DNA of 35,767 nt from Peptococcaceae bacterium (lineage in GTDB: Bacteria; Bacillota; Peptococcia; Peptococcales; Peptococcaceae), in NCBI GenBank assembly GCA_900756555.1, contig CAAEKP010000100.1, forward strand, positions 1-35,767, written 5' to 3'. The translations under genes and the position numbers were made by a program. Below are positions 34,723 to 35,767 of this stretch, piece after piece (positions within the stretch are counted from its first letter, which is position 1; each line of letters begins with the position of its first letter). The notes under the pieces were generated by a model that was given only the letters and a program-made list of their open reading frames with translations, was not told where the DNA came from and made no database searches.

Positions 34723-35103
34723 TTATTCTCCCTGTGCAATAAAGGCTTCGTATTCTGCTGCGCTCAGCAGTTCCTCGGTATCTCCCACTTCACTTACTTT
34801 AATCATCCATGCGTCATACGGTGTTTCATTGATCAGCTGCGGGCTGTCCAATAATTCCTCATTCACTTCACTCACAACGCCGCTGACCGGGCTGAACACA
34901 TCCGATACTGCTTTCACTGATTCCACATCGCCGAAGGCTTCGCCAGCGGTCACCGCATCGTCCACTGCCGGCAGATTTACAAATACCAGATCGCCCAGTT
35001 CCTGCTGCGCATAATCGGTCAAACCTACTGTTACAGTGCCGTCACCGTTATCCAGCACCCATTCATGAGATTTTGTATATTTTAACTGTTCTACTGTTGC
35101 CAT
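34723..35103 (-). CDS. gcvH: Glycine cleavage system H protein
   Basis: 126 residues, normal for GcvH. The lipoylation site is GDVESVKAVSDVFSPVSG with K64; the start YTKSHEWVLDNGDGTVTVGL and the C-terminal NETPYDAWMIKV are also typical. The lipoyl arm shuttles the aminomethyl group from the P-protein to GcvT and electrons to LpdA. The ATG at 35103 has AGGAGG 8 bases upstream. The upstream 94-base gap to gcvT is very AT-rich and carries a 15-bp tandem repeat, a possible translation enhancer or mRNA-processing site for a protein needed in excess. Confidence 0.97.
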   Translation of the reverse strand: MATVEQLKYTKSHEWVLDNGDGTVTVGLTDYAQQELGDLVFVNLPAVDDAVTAGEAFGDVESVKAVSDVFSPVSGVVSEVNEELLDSPQLINETPYDAWMIKVSEVGDTEELLSAAEYEAFIAQGE

Positions 35104-35117
35104 TGTAAATTCCTCCT

Positions 35118-35156
35118 GATTTTTTATTTATTGATTTTTTATTTATTGATTTTTTG
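35118..35156. repeat. 15-bp AT-rich tandem repeat ahead of gcvH
   Basis: GATTTTTTATTTATT occurs at 35118-35132 and 35133-35147, with a partial third unit from 35148. On the transcribed strand it reads as A-rich units directly upstream of the gcvH ribosome binding site. Probably replication slippage; it may help keep the site unstructured. Confidence 0.75.
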
Positions 35157-35197
35157 TTTTAGATATGCTTGCTTATTTTATTCTTTTGCGTTGCCTG

Positions 35198-35767
35198 TTA
35201 TGCTTTTTTGGGGCGTTTATAAAAAGGCAGCGGCACAACTTCCACAGCAATACGGCGACCACGCACCTCCGCTTCCATCGTCTGCCCCAATGTGCCGCAG
35301 TCTGCGTCCACCAGAGCCATCGCCACTGGCATAGCAATAAACGGACAATGGGTGCCTGAGGTTGTCATCCCAACCTGACGATCACCAATAAACAGCGGAC
35401 AATGCTCCCGCACGATACCGCGCCCTGTTACTTTTAAGCCAATACGGCAGCGTTTTGGATCTCCGGCAGACAGCAGTGCTTCTTTGCCGATAAAATCTTC
35501 TTTCTCCAGCTTCACAAAAAAGCCTAAATCAGTTTCCAGCGGCGTTACCGTATCATCCATTTCGTGACCGTATAACGGCATAGCCGCTTCCAGACGCAGT
35601 GTATCTCTGGCGCCCAATCCACATGGAATCAAATCATAGGCCTTGCCAGCCTCCAGCAGCAGATTCCACAAACGAGGGCCGTCCTCCGCCGCACAATACA
35701 GCTCATAACCCAGCTCACCAGTATAACCGGTGCGGGAAATCAAACAAGGGATTCCCTGCACATCAGC
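35198..35767 (-). CDS. gcvT: Glycine cleavage system T protein (aminomethyltransferase), C-terminal part
   Basis: 189 residues of the C-terminal half; the start lies beyond the window edge. SRTGYTGELGYELYC, GLGARDTLRLEAAMPLYGHE and DFIGKEALL are diagnostic for GcvT, and the end carries the beta-barrel domain (MTTSGTHCPFIAMPVAMALV). The enzyme transfers the methylene from the H-protein arm to tetrahydrofolate and releases ammonia. It is the first visible gene of the operon. A glycine riboswitch, frequent ahead of gcvT in Bacillota, would lie outside the window and cannot be judged. Confidence 0.95.
   Translation of the reverse strand, partial: ADVQGIPCLISRTGYTGELGYELYCAAEDGPRLWNLLLEAGKAYDLIPCGLGARDTLRLEAAMPLYGHEMDDTVTPLETDLGFFVKLEKEDFIGKEALLSAGDPKRCRIGLKVTGRGIVREHCPLFIGDRQVGMTTSGTHCPFIAMPVAMALVDADCGTLGQTMEAEVRGRRIAVEVVPLPFYKRPKKA

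Noticed and set aside
1..35767. tRNA, rRNA, insertion sequence, prophage or integrase genes
   Set aside because: None seen by reading both strands; no transposase or integrase motifs in any long frame.

Overview
The window reads as chromosome of an anaerobic, fermentative Bacillota (Clostridia or Negativicutes type; inferred from gene content, not proven). The gene set includes CcpN, a YajQ-family protein, a two-subunit glycine decarboxylase (GcvPA/GcvPB), a copper-amine-oxidase-N 'stalk' protein, AGGAGG-type ribosome binding sites and SigA-like promoters. Every convincing gene lies on the minus strand, so transcription runs from high to low coordinates.

Right flank (about 27.9-35.8 kb): a glycine cleavage operon gcvT (cut by the window edge)-gcvH-gcvPA-gcvPB-lplA-lpdA. 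It holds the T, H and P proteins, the ligase that lipoylates GcvH, and the dihydrolipoyl dehydrogenase that reoxidises it. A secreted methionine-rich stalk-domain protein follows. Next comes a Schlafen/AlbA_2-type gene with a phased ATTCAC operator array upstream. The terminators of these last two genes carry an identical 39-bp repeat.

Middle (about 12.8-26.1 kb): a visibly AT-richer defence island read as one operon. Upstream to downstream it holds a broken small XRE regulator, a C5-cytosine DNA methyltransferase (DrmMII-like), an AIPR-family protein, a large DrmE-like protein, a NERD-nuclease/SF1-helicase fusion, the DrmA helicase and DrmB (DUF1998). It ends with a 36-codon ORF where a drmC gene might be expected. 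DrmA, DrmB and the methylase identify it as a class-2-like DISARM anti-phage system. The absence of a PLD gene (drmC) and the interleaved AIPR and NERD-helicase genes make it a non-canonical variant and the main discovery candidate.

Left flank (1-12.6 kb): housekeeping genes dgt (partial), ccpN, yajQ, asnS and folA, then an unusual cluster. The cluster has a 1618-residue protein joining an HD phosphohydrolase, a helical-repeat region, an adenylyl/cytidylyltransferase, a probable acetyltransferase-like segment and a phosphoribosyltransferase-like domain. It is followed by a lactate/malate-dehydrogenase-like protein, an iron-sulfur-type FMN reductase and dihydrofolate reductase. A structured leader with its own promoter, mutually exclusive hairpins and an intrinsic terminator precedes the giant gene and may be an attenuator or riboswitch. 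An alpha/beta hydrolase with an N-terminal membrane anchor lies next to the island.
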